A DNA stretch of 7,819 nt from Deltaproteobacteria bacterium (GCA_015486425.1 WFRQ01000507.1:1-7819); one strand, 5' to 3'; shown: positions 1-6,628, numbered from the stretch's first letter. Notes: generated from the letters alone by a model not told the origin. Numbers and translations: made by a program.

Positions 1-1625
1 CCCATGCCAAACGCCTTGGTGGTCACCTTGGGTCCTGGAGGGGCCTGCTGGCGCTTGTATTCATTCCTGTCAACCATTGCCGTAATTCTGTAAACCGTGT
101 CGGCATCAAACCCCCGGGCTGCTATTTCCACAGGAGAGAGCGCCTGCTCCAGGTACATTTCAAGAATGGGGTCAAGAACCTCATACGGGGGCAGGTCATC
201 CTGGTCTGTCTGGCCCGGCCTCAGTTCAGCAGAAGGCGGTTTTGTAATGACCCGCTGAGGGATGATATCTCCTGAGCTGTTGAGCCAGTCGGCCACTCTG
301 TACACAAGGGTCTTTGGAAGGTCTGAGATCAGGGCGTAGCCCCCGCTCATATCTCCGTAAAGAGTGCAGTAGCCAACGGCAAGCTCGCTCTTGTTGCCTG
401 TTGTAAGCACCATGTGGCCAAGTTTGTTGGAAACAGCCATGAGGATATTGCCCCTGATCCTGGCCTGTATATTCTCCTCGGCCACATTCGGCTTCCTTCC
501 TGCAAATACCGGCTCAAGGGTGGTGAGGTACTGTGAGAAGATTTCACCAATGGGGATGGTGATACATTCAATGCCGAGGTTTGCAGCAAGGGCCTCGGCA
601 TCTTCAATACTCTCGCGGGACGTGTACGGGGAGGGCATGATGACGCCAAGCACCTTTTCACTGCCAAGCGCCCTGCATGCTATTGCTGCTGTTACAGCAG
701 AGTCAATGCCGCCGCTGAGGCCAAGGGTAACACGGCTGATTCCGCACCTGCGGGTATAATCGCAAAGCCCCAGTTCAAGCGCCCTTGCCACCTCTTCTTC
801 ATGGCAACCGGGCCATTGATGCACCGGGCCGCTGATGCTCAGGGCATGCCCTTTTTTTTCAGCTTCAATGACTATGAGGTCTTCACAGAAGGCCTCTGCC
901 CTTGAAACCACCCTGCCCCCAGGATCCACCGCCATGCTTGCGCCGTCAAATATCAGGCTGTCCTGACCGCCCACAGCGTTGCAGTAAATGAAGGGAAGGG
1001 AGCAGGCTGAAGCATGTTTCTCAAGAAGACACTGGCGTATCTCAGCCTTGCCCATTGTATAGGGAGATGCAGAAATATTGACAATCAGGTCCGAGCCCTT
1101 TTCAGCAAGCTCCCTGACAGGGTTTTCGCAGTATGCGGGCCAGTTTCCGCACCCCCCTGTCTGGCTCCATATATCCTCGCAAACTGTGATTCCAAGCCTG
1201 AACCCCATGAAATCCACTGGAGCTGAGCTGCTGCCCGGCCTGAAGTAACGGGTTTCATCAAACACATCATACACAGGAAGGAGACGTTTGTGGACACGTT
1301 CAATTTCATGCCCATTGCGGAAAAGCAGCGCCGAATTATAAAGAGATGCCCCGCATCTGTCTTCATTTGCAGGGGTGATAGTGCCGCACAGTACGCCTGG
1401 CCCCTTAACCTCTGCCACAAGCTGTTTTTCAGCATCCCCACAGGCCTGTATGAAATCCGGACGTTCAAGCAGGTCCCGCGGAGGATAACCGCAAAGGGCC
1501 ATTTCCGGAAATATCACCAGGTCGCACTGCATTGCCGCGGCCTTTTCCGTCATCTCTGAAATGAGACGGATATTTCCTTCAAAGTCTCCGATGGCAGGAT
1601 TGATCTGACCCACTGCGATTTTCAT
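1..1625 (-). CDS. nadE: Glutamine-dependent NAD+ synthetase, C-terminal end cut off by window edge
   Basis: Makes NAD+ from nicotinate adenine dinucleotide, ATP and glutamine in the cytoplasm (last step of NAD synthesis). 541 codons are visible with no stop. The protein starts MKIAVGQINPAIGDFEGN, a typical nitrilase-fold glutaminase start, and carries the catalytic triad Glu41 (FPEM), Lys113 (HKRLLP) and Cys149 (VCEDIW). The synthetase domain follows from about residue 270, with the ATP-pyrophosphatase P-loop LSGGIDS (Ser304-Ser309) and the GNKSE loop (Lys412-Glu414). The last visible residues, VTTKAFGMG, match the stretch that normally lies about a dozen residues before the C-terminus, so almost the whole protein is present. 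The frame was followed through both domains, including a run of eight A in the coding strand, without a break. The ATG is chosen because the family motif begins directly there; the Shine-Dalgarno is weak (only G-rich sequence upstream). It follows sufB by 46 nt with no terminator seen, so co-transcription with sufCB is likely. Confidence 0.96.
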   Translation of the reverse strand, partial: MKIAVGQINPAIGDFEGNIRLISEMTEKAAAMQCDLVIFPEMALCGYPPRDLLERPDFIQACGDAEKQLVAEVKGPGVLCGTITPANEDRCGASLYNSALLFRNGHEIERVHKRLLPVYDVFDETRYFRPGSSSAPVDFMGFRLGITVCEDIWSQTGGCGNWPAYCENPVRELAEKGSDLIVNISASPYTMGKAEIRQCLLEKHASACSLPFIYCNAVGGQDSLIFDGASMAVDPGGRVVSRAEAFCEDLIVIEAEKKGHALSISGPVHQWPGCHEEEVARALELGLCDYTRRCGISRVTLGLSGGIDSAVTAAIACRALGSEKVLGVIMPSPYTSRESIEDAEALAANLGIECITIPIGEIFSQYLTTLEPVFAGRKPNVAEENIQARIRGNILMAVSNKLGHMVLTTGNKSELAVGYCTLYGDMSGGYALISDLPKTLVYRVADWLNSSGDIIPQRVITKPPSAELRPGQTDQDDLPPYEVLDPILEMYLEQALSPVEIAARGFDADTVYRITAMVDRNEYKRQQAPPGPKVTTKAFGM

Positions 1626-1671
1626 AAGTCAGAAACCCCAGGCCCCTTCATGCAGCGCCGCTCATGCAAGG

Positions 1672-2856
1672 CTACATCCCCTTCTGACATTCAGTAACTG
1701 CCTTCTGTATCTCGTCGTCCAGTTCCTTTGGCAGACCGTCAATCTTTACATCAAGAAAACCGCGCACAATGGTTGACGTGGCCTCTTCCTCGTCAAGGCC
1801 CCTTGCCATGAGGTATTCAATCTCATCCTTGGCGATTCTGCCTACTGCTGCCTCATGGGACATGTCCACATCAGCAATGTGCGCCTCAAGCTCAGGTATG
1901 GCATGAATGATGCCGTGCTCTGTAAGCATCAGGCCCTGGCATTCCAGGTGGGCCTTTATGTCAGGGGCCTTGCCAACAAGGTGTCCTCTGGCAAGCACCC
2001 TTCCTCCATAGGATATGGTGCGTGAAATTATCTCGGCCTTGCTGCCCGGGGCCTCAAGTATTACCCGCGCGCCTGTATCTATGTCTGAGCCTTCCGGGGC
2101 CACTATCACAGAGTTGAAACGTGCGGTGGAGTTTTCCCCTGCAAGCGTGGCTGTTGGAAAGGTCTGGACAGACTTTACCCCCTTGAGGCTCACGTAGTTT
2201 GATACAAAAACTCCATCCTCTTCAACCCGTATGCCGGTACGCGGGCGCACGTACACATCTTCCCCCCAGTTATGAACCATGGTGAAGATGAGTTTTGCCC
2301 CTTTTTTGATATAAAACTCAGACACTCCTATGTGCAGGCCGGATGTAAGGCCCGGATGGGTTGCGCATCCTGTAATAATGTGGAGTTCAGAGCCCTCTTC
2401 TGCCACAACGATATTATGCACCCGCTGGGCCACGTCATTACTCCTGATATAGAGGCAGGCCTGCAGTGGATAGACTACCTTTTCTCCAGGAAGCGCCCTT
2501 ATGAAATAGCCGTTATCAAGGTGTTCCGCTGTCTCTCTTGTAAATTCATCCTTGTCGGCATCAACCAGTTTCCAGCGGTATTCCTTTAAGCCATCGTATT
2601 TTTTTATGGCCTCTGTAATGGGCAGCAGCTCCACACCCTCTATGCCGCAGTCGCACTTTGTGATCCCGCAGTTTGTCTGCAGAAATGTGCCGATCCTGTT
2701 GGAACTTTCAAGGTCAACCCCGCTCTGTTTCAGCCTGAGCATATCTTCTTCGTCAAGCTGATTCACATCATCCACAGTCTCTGCCTCGGACGCGGGCCTG
2801 AATTTTTCAAGCAGCTCCCTGTCGTTCAGCCTGTTTTCAGTCTCTATAGACGGCAT
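1672..2856 (-). CDS. sufB: SufB/SufD-family Fe-S cluster assembly scaffold (short, minimal-SUF type)
   Basis: Scaffold partner of the SufC ATPase, on which Fe-S clusters are built before transfer to apoproteins; cytoplasmic. 394 residues, shorter than classical SufB (about 470-495). The beta-helix core runs from about residue 110 to 340. The C-terminal part keeps the residues expected for cluster assembly: Cys306 in LECQGL, then His334-Glu335 in MSHEAAVGRIAKDEIEY, with the same 28-residue spacing as Cys405 to His433 in E. coli SufB (from memory). This makes it SufB-like rather than SufD-like. An N-terminal Cys cluster, CGITKCDCG (Cys63, Cys68, Cys70), is not something I know from E. coli SufB. 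The ATG at 2856 is preferred over an in-frame GTG at 2865 because AGGAG sits 8 nt before the ATG and overlaps the GTG. The start overlaps the end of sufC by 13 nt, implying translational coupling. The two-gene sufC-sufB form fits the minimal SUF-like system (SMS, SmsCB) described in anaerobes and archaea. No sufD, sufS or sufU lies next to it here. Confidence 0.93.
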   Translation of the reverse strand: MPSIETENRLNDRELLEKFRPASEAETVDDVNQLDEEDMLRLKQSGVDLESSNRIGTFLQTNCGITKCDCGIEGVELLPITEAIKKYDGLKEYRWKLVDADKDEFTRETAEHLDNGYFIRALPGEKVVYPLQACLYIRSNDVAQRVHNIVVAEEGSELHIITGCATHPGLTSGLHIGVSEFYIKKGAKLIFTMVHNWGEDVYVRPRTGIRVEEDGVFVSNYVSLKGVKSVQTFPTATLAGENSTARFNSVIVAPEGSDIDTGARVILEAPGSKAEIISRTISYGGRVLARGHLVGKAPDIKAHLECQGLMLTEHGIIHAIPELEAHIADVDMSHEAAVGRIAKDEIEYLMARGLDEEEATSTIVRGFLDVKIDGLPKELDDEIQKAVTECQKGM

Positions 2857-3575
2857 TTTGCACACTCCTGATAACCGTATTTCTGAATTCCTTCAAATAT
2901 TTCAAGAGGATTACCCTGGCAGTAAATCTGGCCATTTAGCATCACATGCCCCTTGTCCGCAGTGACATAGTTCAGGATGAACCCTGTGTGAGTAATAATA
3001 AGCCCTGATTTTTTCCTGCCCCTGTGAATATCCTTCTGAAGCAGTTTGCGGATCATGTCTCCTATGACGTTCAGGTTCTCCACATCAACGCCTGACTCAG
3101 GCTCGTCCAGCAGTGTGAAGTCAGGGTCCTGGGCAAGGAGCTGGAGCAGCTCGGATTTTTTGATTTCACCGCCGGAAAATCCGTGATTCACCTCGCGCTC
3201 AAGGAATTTTTCAAATCCGTAAAATGCGGCAAGCTGTCTCCCTTTATCAGGGTCACCGGAGGCAAGCTCCAGCATGTTGCGCAGCCTGACGCCCCTGAGC
3301 GTGGGGGGACGCTGAAATGCCATGCCTATACCCAGCTTTGCGCGCTGGTGAACCGGCATGTCTGTGATGTCCTCTCCCTGGAATGTAATTTTTCCATGTT
3401 TCACCCTGTAGCCGTCAAACCCCATGAGAGTCATCAGCAGGGTGGTCTTGCCTGAGCCGTTTCTACCAAAAAGGCAGTGTGTCTCGCCCTGGCCTATCTC
3501 CATGTTAATGCCCTTGAGCACTTCCTTGCCCTGGACATCAACCCATAAATCTTCAATTTTTAACATGACTGACAT
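2844..3575 (-). CDS. sufC: SufC-type ABC ATPase of Fe-S cluster assembly
   Basis: Soluble ATPase that binds SufB and drives the conformational change needed for Fe-S cluster formation; not a membrane transporter despite its ABC fold. 243 residues, normal for SufC. Visible motifs: Walker A GRNGSGKTT (37-45), Q-loop Gln88 (AFQRPP), ABC signature FSGGEIKK (133-140), Walker B with catalytic Glu (TLLDEPESGVDV, Asp157-Glu158) and H-loop His196 (IITHTGF). FSGGE followed by Lys-Lys and a LDEP(E/D)SG(V/L)D Walker B are typical of SufC and distinguish it from ordinary transporter ATPases. The ATG at 3575 has AGGAG 6 nt upstream. An out-of-frame ATG lies 4 nt before it. A Cys pair near the C-terminus (ECAKCRL) is a minor peculiarity. 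It is the first gene of the sufC-sufB-nadE unit. A terminator for the upstream fmdB gene separates it from that gene, so its promoter should lie in 3576-3725, but I could not identify a convincing one. Confidence 0.95.
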   Translation of the reverse strand: MSVMLKIEDLWVDVQGKEVLKGINMEIGQGETHCLFGRNGSGKTTLLMTLMGFDGYRVKHGKITFQGEDITDMPVHQRAKLGIGMAFQRPPTLRGVRLRNMLELASGDPDKGRQLAAFYGFEKFLEREVNHGFSGGEIKKSELLQLLAQDPDFTLLDEPESGVDVENLNVIGDMIRKLLQKDIHRGRKKSGLIITHTGFILNYVTADKGHVMLNGQIYCQGNPLEIFEGIQKYGYQECAKCRL

Positions 3576-3595
3576 GCATGTCTCCTGCTTTATAC

Positions 3596-3642
3596 TGAAT
3601 TGAGCGCTTCAAAAACCGCAAATCAGGTATTGGCTCAATTCA
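3596..3642. repeat. Short interspersed palindromic repeat, copy 1
   Basis: A 47-bp element bounded by perfect 10-bp inverted arms TGAATTGAGC and GCTCAATTCA. It lies in the leader/promoter region of sufC, about 21 bp before the start codon. Its left part (GAATTGAGCGCTTCAAAAA) and right part (GCAAATCAGGTATTGGCTCAAT) match copy 2 at 4137-4204 in the same orientation, but about 20 bp of the middle present in copy 2 is absent here. Two related copies within 600 bp, both in gene-start regions, suggest a dispersed repeat family in this genome. Whether it is a small mobile element, a regulator-binding site or an RNA structure cannot be told from this window. Confidence 0.6.
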
Positions 3643-3725
3643 AGTGGAAATACGTTTAACCCTGGAGCTTTCATCTTCGTGCAATACAGTGGCACTTTGA
3701 AAAAACTTTCACAGGTTCAGTGCTG

Positions 3726-3772
3726 AAAAAACAAAAATCCCGGCGCCTCCAGCCGATAAGGCCGGAATTTTT
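3726..3772 (-). terminator. Rho-independent terminator downstream of fmdB
   Basis: Read on the minus strand, the arm AAAAATTCCGGC (3772-3761) pairs with GCCGGGATTTTT (3744-3733). This gives a 12-bp stem with one G-T pair and a 16-nt loop, followed by GTTTTTT. It lies 58 nt after the fmdB stop codon and is the natural end of that transcript. Because the stem has an A-run on one side and a T-run on the other, it could also work on the plus strand, but no plus-strand gene leads into it. Confidence 0.8.
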
Positions 3773-3801
3773 AAGTCCGCCGGGGGGATTATCACTTGCC
3801 T

Positions 3802-3820
3802 GGTCTTCAAACTGAAGACC
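3802..3820. other. Perfect hairpin in the 3' untranslated part of fmdB
   Basis: GGTCTTCA and TGAAGACC form a perfect 8-bp stem with a 3-nt AAC loop. It lies 10 nt after the fmdB stop and before the terminator. No T-run follows on either strand, so it is not itself a standard terminator. It could be a 3'-end stabilising RNA structure or a protein-binding palindrome; nothing in the sequence decides this. Confidence 0.5.
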
Positions 3821-3830
3821 GGTATCAGGC

Positions 3831-4061
3831 TCAACTGAAGCCGCCTGATGATCCGCAGCCTCCTGACGGGGCAGAGCCGAACCCTCCTCCTGAAAGCCCC
3901 ATGCTGGAAAAGCTGGAACCCCGGGAGAAACTGGACATCATCTTCTGGATATTTTTTGACCCGCATCTCGGGCATTTAACGTCATGTAAAGAGCGGCTGG
4001 AAAGAACAAATCTTTCAAAACCGGTGTTACAATTTTTGCATGTGAATTCATATATAGGCAT
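3831..4061 (-). CDS. FmdB-family zinc-ribbon protein
   Basis: 76-residue protein starting MPIYEFTCKNC, the hallmark of the FmdB putative regulatory protein family (CxxC zinc ribbon). The four metal ligands are Cys8, Cys11, Cys30 and Cys33. After residue 43 the chain becomes a low-complexity Gly/Ser-rich tail with one further Cys69, as is usual in this family. The function is not established: the name comes from a protein linked to amidase/formamidase regulation in Methylophilus, and most members are uncharacterised small proteins. The ATG at 4061 has a strong GAGGTGAT Shine-Dalgarno 7 nt upstream. It is transcribed divergently from hpt and appears monocistronic, ending in the terminator at 3726-3772. 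Two longer open frames overlapping it lack family motifs. Confidence 0.92.
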   Translation of the reverse strand: MPIYEFTCKNCNTGFERFVLSSRSLHDVKCPRCGSKNIQKMMSSFSRGSSFSSMGLSGGGFGSAPSGGCGSSGGFS

Positions 4062-4095
4062 GATTCATCACCTCGTTATTTATTTGAACCTTTTT

Positions 4096-4237
4096 AAAAA
4101 CAGAGACAGGTACAGTACATGATGCTGCGATCTGAGTTGAGCGTTTCAGAAATTCCGGGAATTCCTCTTCCTCGGATTTGCAGCAAATCCGACTATGGCT
4201 CAATCCTGATGAAAAGTACTGTCCCGCTGTTTTTTTT
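4096..4237 (+). promoter_or_regulatory. Large interrupted inverted repeat with T8 run in the hpt leader; possible terminator or attenuator
   Basis: Left arm AAAAACAG...GGTACAGTAC (4096-4118) and right arm GTACTGTCCC...CTGTTTTT (4216-4234) are complementary in two blocks: 8/8 for the outer block, 9/10 for the inner. The right arm runs into eight T (4230-4237). Read on the plus strand, this resembles a long-loop intrinsic terminator. The roughly 97-nt loop holds copy 2 of the interspersed repeat and its hairpin. It lies between the divergent fmdB and hpt starts, 88 nt before the hpt ATG. It could stop upstream transcription, attenuate hpt, or be the ends of a small inserted element; no flanking target duplication is visible. 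I found no convincing sigma-70 promoter for hpt in this gap. Confidence 0.4.
4137..4204. repeat. Short interspersed palindromic repeat, copy 2
   Basis: Begins TTGAGCGTTTCAGAAA and ends CTATGGCTCAAT, with TTGAGC/GCTCAA inverted ends like copy 1 at 3596-3642. The middle adds two palindromes missing from copy 1: AATTCCGGGAATT, and a perfect hairpin CGGATTTG-CAG-CAAATCCG at 4173-4191 (8-bp stem, 3-nt loop). The right third (GCAAATCCG...GGCTCAAT) aligns with copy 1. Copy 1 seems to have lost, or never had, the left half of the hairpin. Confidence 0.6.
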
Positions 4238-4324
4238 GTTCCTGTAAGTTAATCTTATGTGTTATTCTGTCAAGTCCAAAGCGGATATACAACATTTTAT
4301 CATAATGATTACAGGGGAAAACAG

Positions 4325-4885
4325 ATGGAATATAAAGATGAATTTAAAGAGGTACTGTCGCCGCAGACCATTCAGGAAAGGGTAAGAGAGCTTGGCAGCG
4401 AGATAACCAGGGACTATGCAGGCAGGGAGGTGGTACTCATCGGCATATTGAACGGTGCTTTCATATTTCTTGCCGATCTGGTCAGGGCAATAGACCTGCG
4501 TCTGCAGATAGATTTTGTGCGCCTTGTCAGTTATTCAGGAACTGAATCAACCGGACAGGTAACAATCACCAAGGACGTTGAACTTGTGCTGAAGGACAAG
4601 GATGTGATTGTTGTGGAAGATATTGTGGATACCGGATATACCCTTGAATATCTCAAGGAGGTGCTGAAGCTGCACAAACCGGCATCTGTGAAGATATGCT
4701 GCCTCATAGACAAGAAGGAGCGTCGCGAGGTGCCAGTGGATGTGGATTATGCAGGCTTTGATATACCGCGGGGGTTTCTGGTTGGATACGGTCTTGACTA
4801 TGAGGAGAATTACCGCCATCTGCCTGGGATTTTTCATCTTACTCCGAGGTATGAGCCTGAGGGTTTCAACCCGTCGGAGCGGTAG
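4325..4885 (+). CDS. hpt: Hypoxanthine phosphoribosyltransferase
   Basis: Purine salvage enzyme that converts hypoxanthine (and often guanine) plus PRPP to IMP (GMP) and pyrophosphate; cytoplasmic. 186 residues, the usual bacterial length. Motifs: pyrophosphate loop LNGAFIF (42-48), PRPP-binding motif VVEDIVDTGYTL (97-108) with Glu98, Asp99 and catalytic Asp102, the base-contacting Lys at about 130 (LIDKKERR), and the HPRT-specific GFDIPRGFLVGYGLDYEENYRHLP (Phe151, Asp158), which separates it from xanthine- or adenine-specific PRTs. The frame is open back to a GTG at 4259, but the ATG at 4325 is chosen: AGGGGA lies 6 nt upstream and the residues before it resemble no family N-terminus. It is divergent from fmdB. 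cobU follows after 49 nt on the same strand, so they may share a transcript, although their pathways differ. Confidence 0.96.
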   Translation: MEYKDEFKEVLSPQTIQERVRELGSEITRDYAGREVVLIGILNGAFIFLADLVRAIDLRLQIDFVRLVSYSGTESTGQVTITKDVELVLKDKDVIVVEDIVDTGYTLEYLKEVLKLHKPASVKICCLIDKKERREVPVDVDYAGFDIPRGFLVGYGLDYEENYRHLPGIFHLTPRYEPEGFNPSER

Positions 4886-4934
4886 AAGCTGGCTCCAGAA
4901 CCTGATTACGGCATAATTACAGATCAGTCAAACC

Positions 4935-5483
4935 GTGCATACTCTCGTACTTGGCGGTGCAAAAAGCGGAAAGAGCGCCTTTGCCCTTGAAATGGGCAGG
5001 CGCATCATCAGTGCGCAAAGCATTTCTGAATCCCGGTCCAGAGGGCTTTTTGTCGCCACTGCACAGGCCCTTGATGCCGAGATGGAAGAACGTATCAGAA
5101 GGCACCGCGAGGAGCGGGGCAAAGAGTGGGAAACAGTTGAAGAACCTGTTAACGTGCCAGAGCTTCTGAGAGGGAGGCCTGCGGAATACAGCGTTATACT
5201 AATTGACTGTCTGACCCTCTGGCTTTCCAACATCATGCACCATTATCCCCATCATATTGAACTGCACTGCACTGATTTATGCCACGCTCTGCAAAATACC
5301 ACTGTACCCGTGATAATGGTATCTAACGAGGTGGGAATGGGTATAGTTCCGGAGTCAGCCCAGGGCAGGCAGTTCAGGGATCATGCAGGCAGACTGCACC
5401 AGCAGGTCGCCGGGGTTTGTGCCAGGGTAGTTTTGACAGTAGCTGGTATTCCCATGTTCATGAAAGGAGAAGACATTGCCTGA
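4935..5483 (+). CDS. cobU: Adenosylcobinamide kinase / adenosylcobinamide-phosphate guanylyltransferase
   Basis: Bifunctional enzyme of cobalamin nucleotide-loop assembly: phosphorylates adenosylcobinamide, then transfers GMP from GTP to give AdoCbi-GDP. 182 residues, the family length. Walker A GGAKSGKS (7-14) lies at the N-terminus as expected. ATAQALDAEMEERIRRHREER (41-61) holds the conserved His57, likely the GMP-carrying histidine by my alignment to Salmonella CobU (His46 by literature numbering). DCLTLWLSN (91-99) and NEVGMGIVPE (131-140) are further signature blocks. The start is GTG: an in-frame TAA lies at 4914-4916 and no other start codon lies between, and the Walker A spacing fits. 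The Shine-Dalgarno is poor, so translation may be weak or helped by hpt upstream. The end overlaps cobT by 8 nt. Confidence 0.95.
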   Translation: MHTLVLGGAKSGKSAFALEMGRRIISAQSISESRSRGLFVATAQALDAEMEERIRRHREERGKEWETVEEPVNVPELLRGRPAEYSVILIDCLTLWLSNIMHHYPHHIELHCTDLCHALQNTTVPVIMVSNEVGMGIVPESAQGRQFRDHAGRLHQQVAGVCARVVLTVAGIPMFMKGEDIA

Positions 5484-6546
5484 GAAAGAGCTTTCAGGGC
5501 TTGTTCACAGCATAAAACCTGTTGAAACCATCATGCATGATGAGATTCAGGCCCATCTTGATAATCTTACCAAACCAAGGGGCAGCCTGGGGCGTCTCGA
5601 GGAATTTGCAGCCAGATACTGCATGATCACAGGCAGAACAAGGCCTGATATTCCAGCCAAGGCTGTGCTTGTATTCGCAGGCGATCATGGTGTTACTGAA
5701 GAGGGAATAAGCGCCTTTCCAAAAGAGGTGACATTCCAGATGGTGCATAATTTCCTCCAGGGCGGGGCCGGGATCAATGTCCTTGCGAGACACGTTGGGG
5801 CCAGGGTCAAGGTGGTGGATATTGGCGTTGATCATGAATTTGAGCCGGTTGAGGGGCTCATAGACAGAAAGGTGGCCAGGGGCACCAGAAATTTCACAAG
5901 GGAGCCTGCCATGTCGCGTGCCCAGGCTGCAGAGGCAATCCTTGCAGGAGCACAGGAGGCGGAAAAGGCCATGAATGAGGGGGCCGGGATCCTTGCCACT
6001 GGAGAGATGGGCATAGGAAATACAACGCCTGCAAGCGCCCTGACTGCTGTTTTCTGTAACATGAGCCCTGAAGAGGTTACCGGAAGGGGCACGGGCATAG
6101 ATGATGATGCATTGAAAACCAAGATAAACGTGATTCAAAAGGGGCTTTCCCTGCACAGCCCTGATGCATCTGACCCGCTTGGGGCCCTTGCCGCAGTGGG
6201 AGGGTATGAGATAGCGGGAATCTGCGGCCTGGTTCTGTCATGTGCGGTCAGGCGCAGGCCTGTAGTTGTTGACGGCTTTATTTCAACTGCAGGGGCAATG
6301 GTGGCTGCGGCTCTTGCCCCGGCAGTACGCGATTATATCTTTGCCGCTCATCAGTCTGTGGAACAGGGTCACAGGGCACAGCTTCGTTTTCTTGAGCAGC
6401 GGCCGGTGTTTGACCTGGACATGAGGCTTGGCGAGGGCACAGGTGCAGTCCTTGCCATGAATCTTATTGAAGCAGGGCTCAGGATATATCTCGAGATGGC
6501 TACCTTTGACGGCGCCCAGGTGACGCCAGGAAGCGAGGCGGTTTAA
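5476..6546 (+). CDS. cobT: Nicotinate-nucleotide--dimethylbenzimidazole phosphoribosyltransferase
   Basis: Activates the lower ligand of cobalamin: transfers phosphoribose from nicotinate mononucleotide to 5,6-dimethylbenzimidazole (or a related base) to give alpha-ribazole phosphate, which joins the CobU product. 356 residues, full family length. Signature blocks: LTKPRGSLGRLE (31-42), FAGDHGVTEEGISAFP (67-82), GEMGIGNTT (176-184) with Glu177, GRGTGIDDD (203-211), VDGFISTAGA (265-274) and LGEGTGA (318-324) with Glu320. Glu177 and Glu320 correspond to Glu174 and the catalytic Glu317 of Salmonella CobT with a constant shift of 3. The TTG start at 5476 is supported by AGGAG 6 nt upstream inside the end of cobU; the 8-nt overlap points to translational coupling. 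No cobS or cobC is present within the window. A 220-residue antisense open frame over this gene is a shadow. Confidence 0.96.
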   Translation: MPEKELSGLVHSIKPVETIMHDEIQAHLDNLTKPRGSLGRLEEFAARYCMITGRTRPDIPAKAVLVFAGDHGVTEEGISAFPKEVTFQMVHNFLQGGAGINVLARHVGARVKVVDIGVDHEFEPVEGLIDRKVARGTRNFTREPAMSRAQAAEAILAGAQEAEKAMNEGAGILATGEMGIGNTTPASALTAVFCNMSPEEVTGRGTGIDDDALKTKINVIQKGLSLHSPDASDPLGALAAVGGYEIAGICGLVLSCAVRRRPVVVDGFISTAGAMVAAALAPAVRDYIFAAHQSVEQGHRAQLRFLEQRPVFDLDMRLGEGTGAVLAMNLIEAGLRIYLEMATFDGAQVTPGSEAV

Positions 6547-6567
6547 GTGGCCTGCTTTTCCTAAAAT

Positions 6568-6592
6568 ACCGGCAGATGCGAATTTCGCCGGT
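6568..6592 (+). terminator. Weak hairpin after cobT, possible terminator
   Basis: ACCGGC (6568-6573) pairs with GCCGGT (6587-6592) around a 13-nt loop, 21 nt after the cobT stop. A competing inner hairpin GCGAA/TTCGC overlaps it. No T-run follows, so intrinsic termination is doubtful and read-through toward the MITE and the next gene is possible. Confidence 0.25.
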
Positions 6593-6628
6593 TCCCGGAC
6601 CCAATATGGGATGTTGCACTGCATGGGC

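Noticed and set aside
347..1559. Several 70-127 residue open frames within nadE
   Set aside because: The nadE frame is continuous and carries all catalytic motifs; these are shadows without family features.
2857..2865. GTG start three codons upstream for sufB
   Set aside because: The AGGAG ribosome-binding site overlaps this GTG, while the ATG at 2856 has ideal spacing.
3190..3200. CGCTCAA inside sufC resembling an end of the interspersed repeat
   Set aside because: Only 7 bases match, with no partner arm nearby, and it lies within conserved coding sequence.
3581..3595. TATAAA just upstream of sufC as a -10 box
   Set aside because: It lies so close to the Shine-Dalgarno that transcription would start inside it, and no -35 is properly spaced.
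3709..4122. Open frames of 88 (minus) and 108 (plus) residues around fmdB
   Set aside because: They overlap the well-supported FmdB zinc ribbon in other frames, and the 88-residue one runs through the terminator.
4259..4324. 22-residue N-terminal extension of hpt from a GTG
   Set aside because: It has no family resemblance, and a good Shine-Dalgarno lies inside it before the ATG at 4325.
5494..6156. 220-residue open frame antisense to cobT
   Set aside because: It lies entirely opposite a full-length CobT with all motifs, has no recognisable domain, and its composition is that of a shadow frame.
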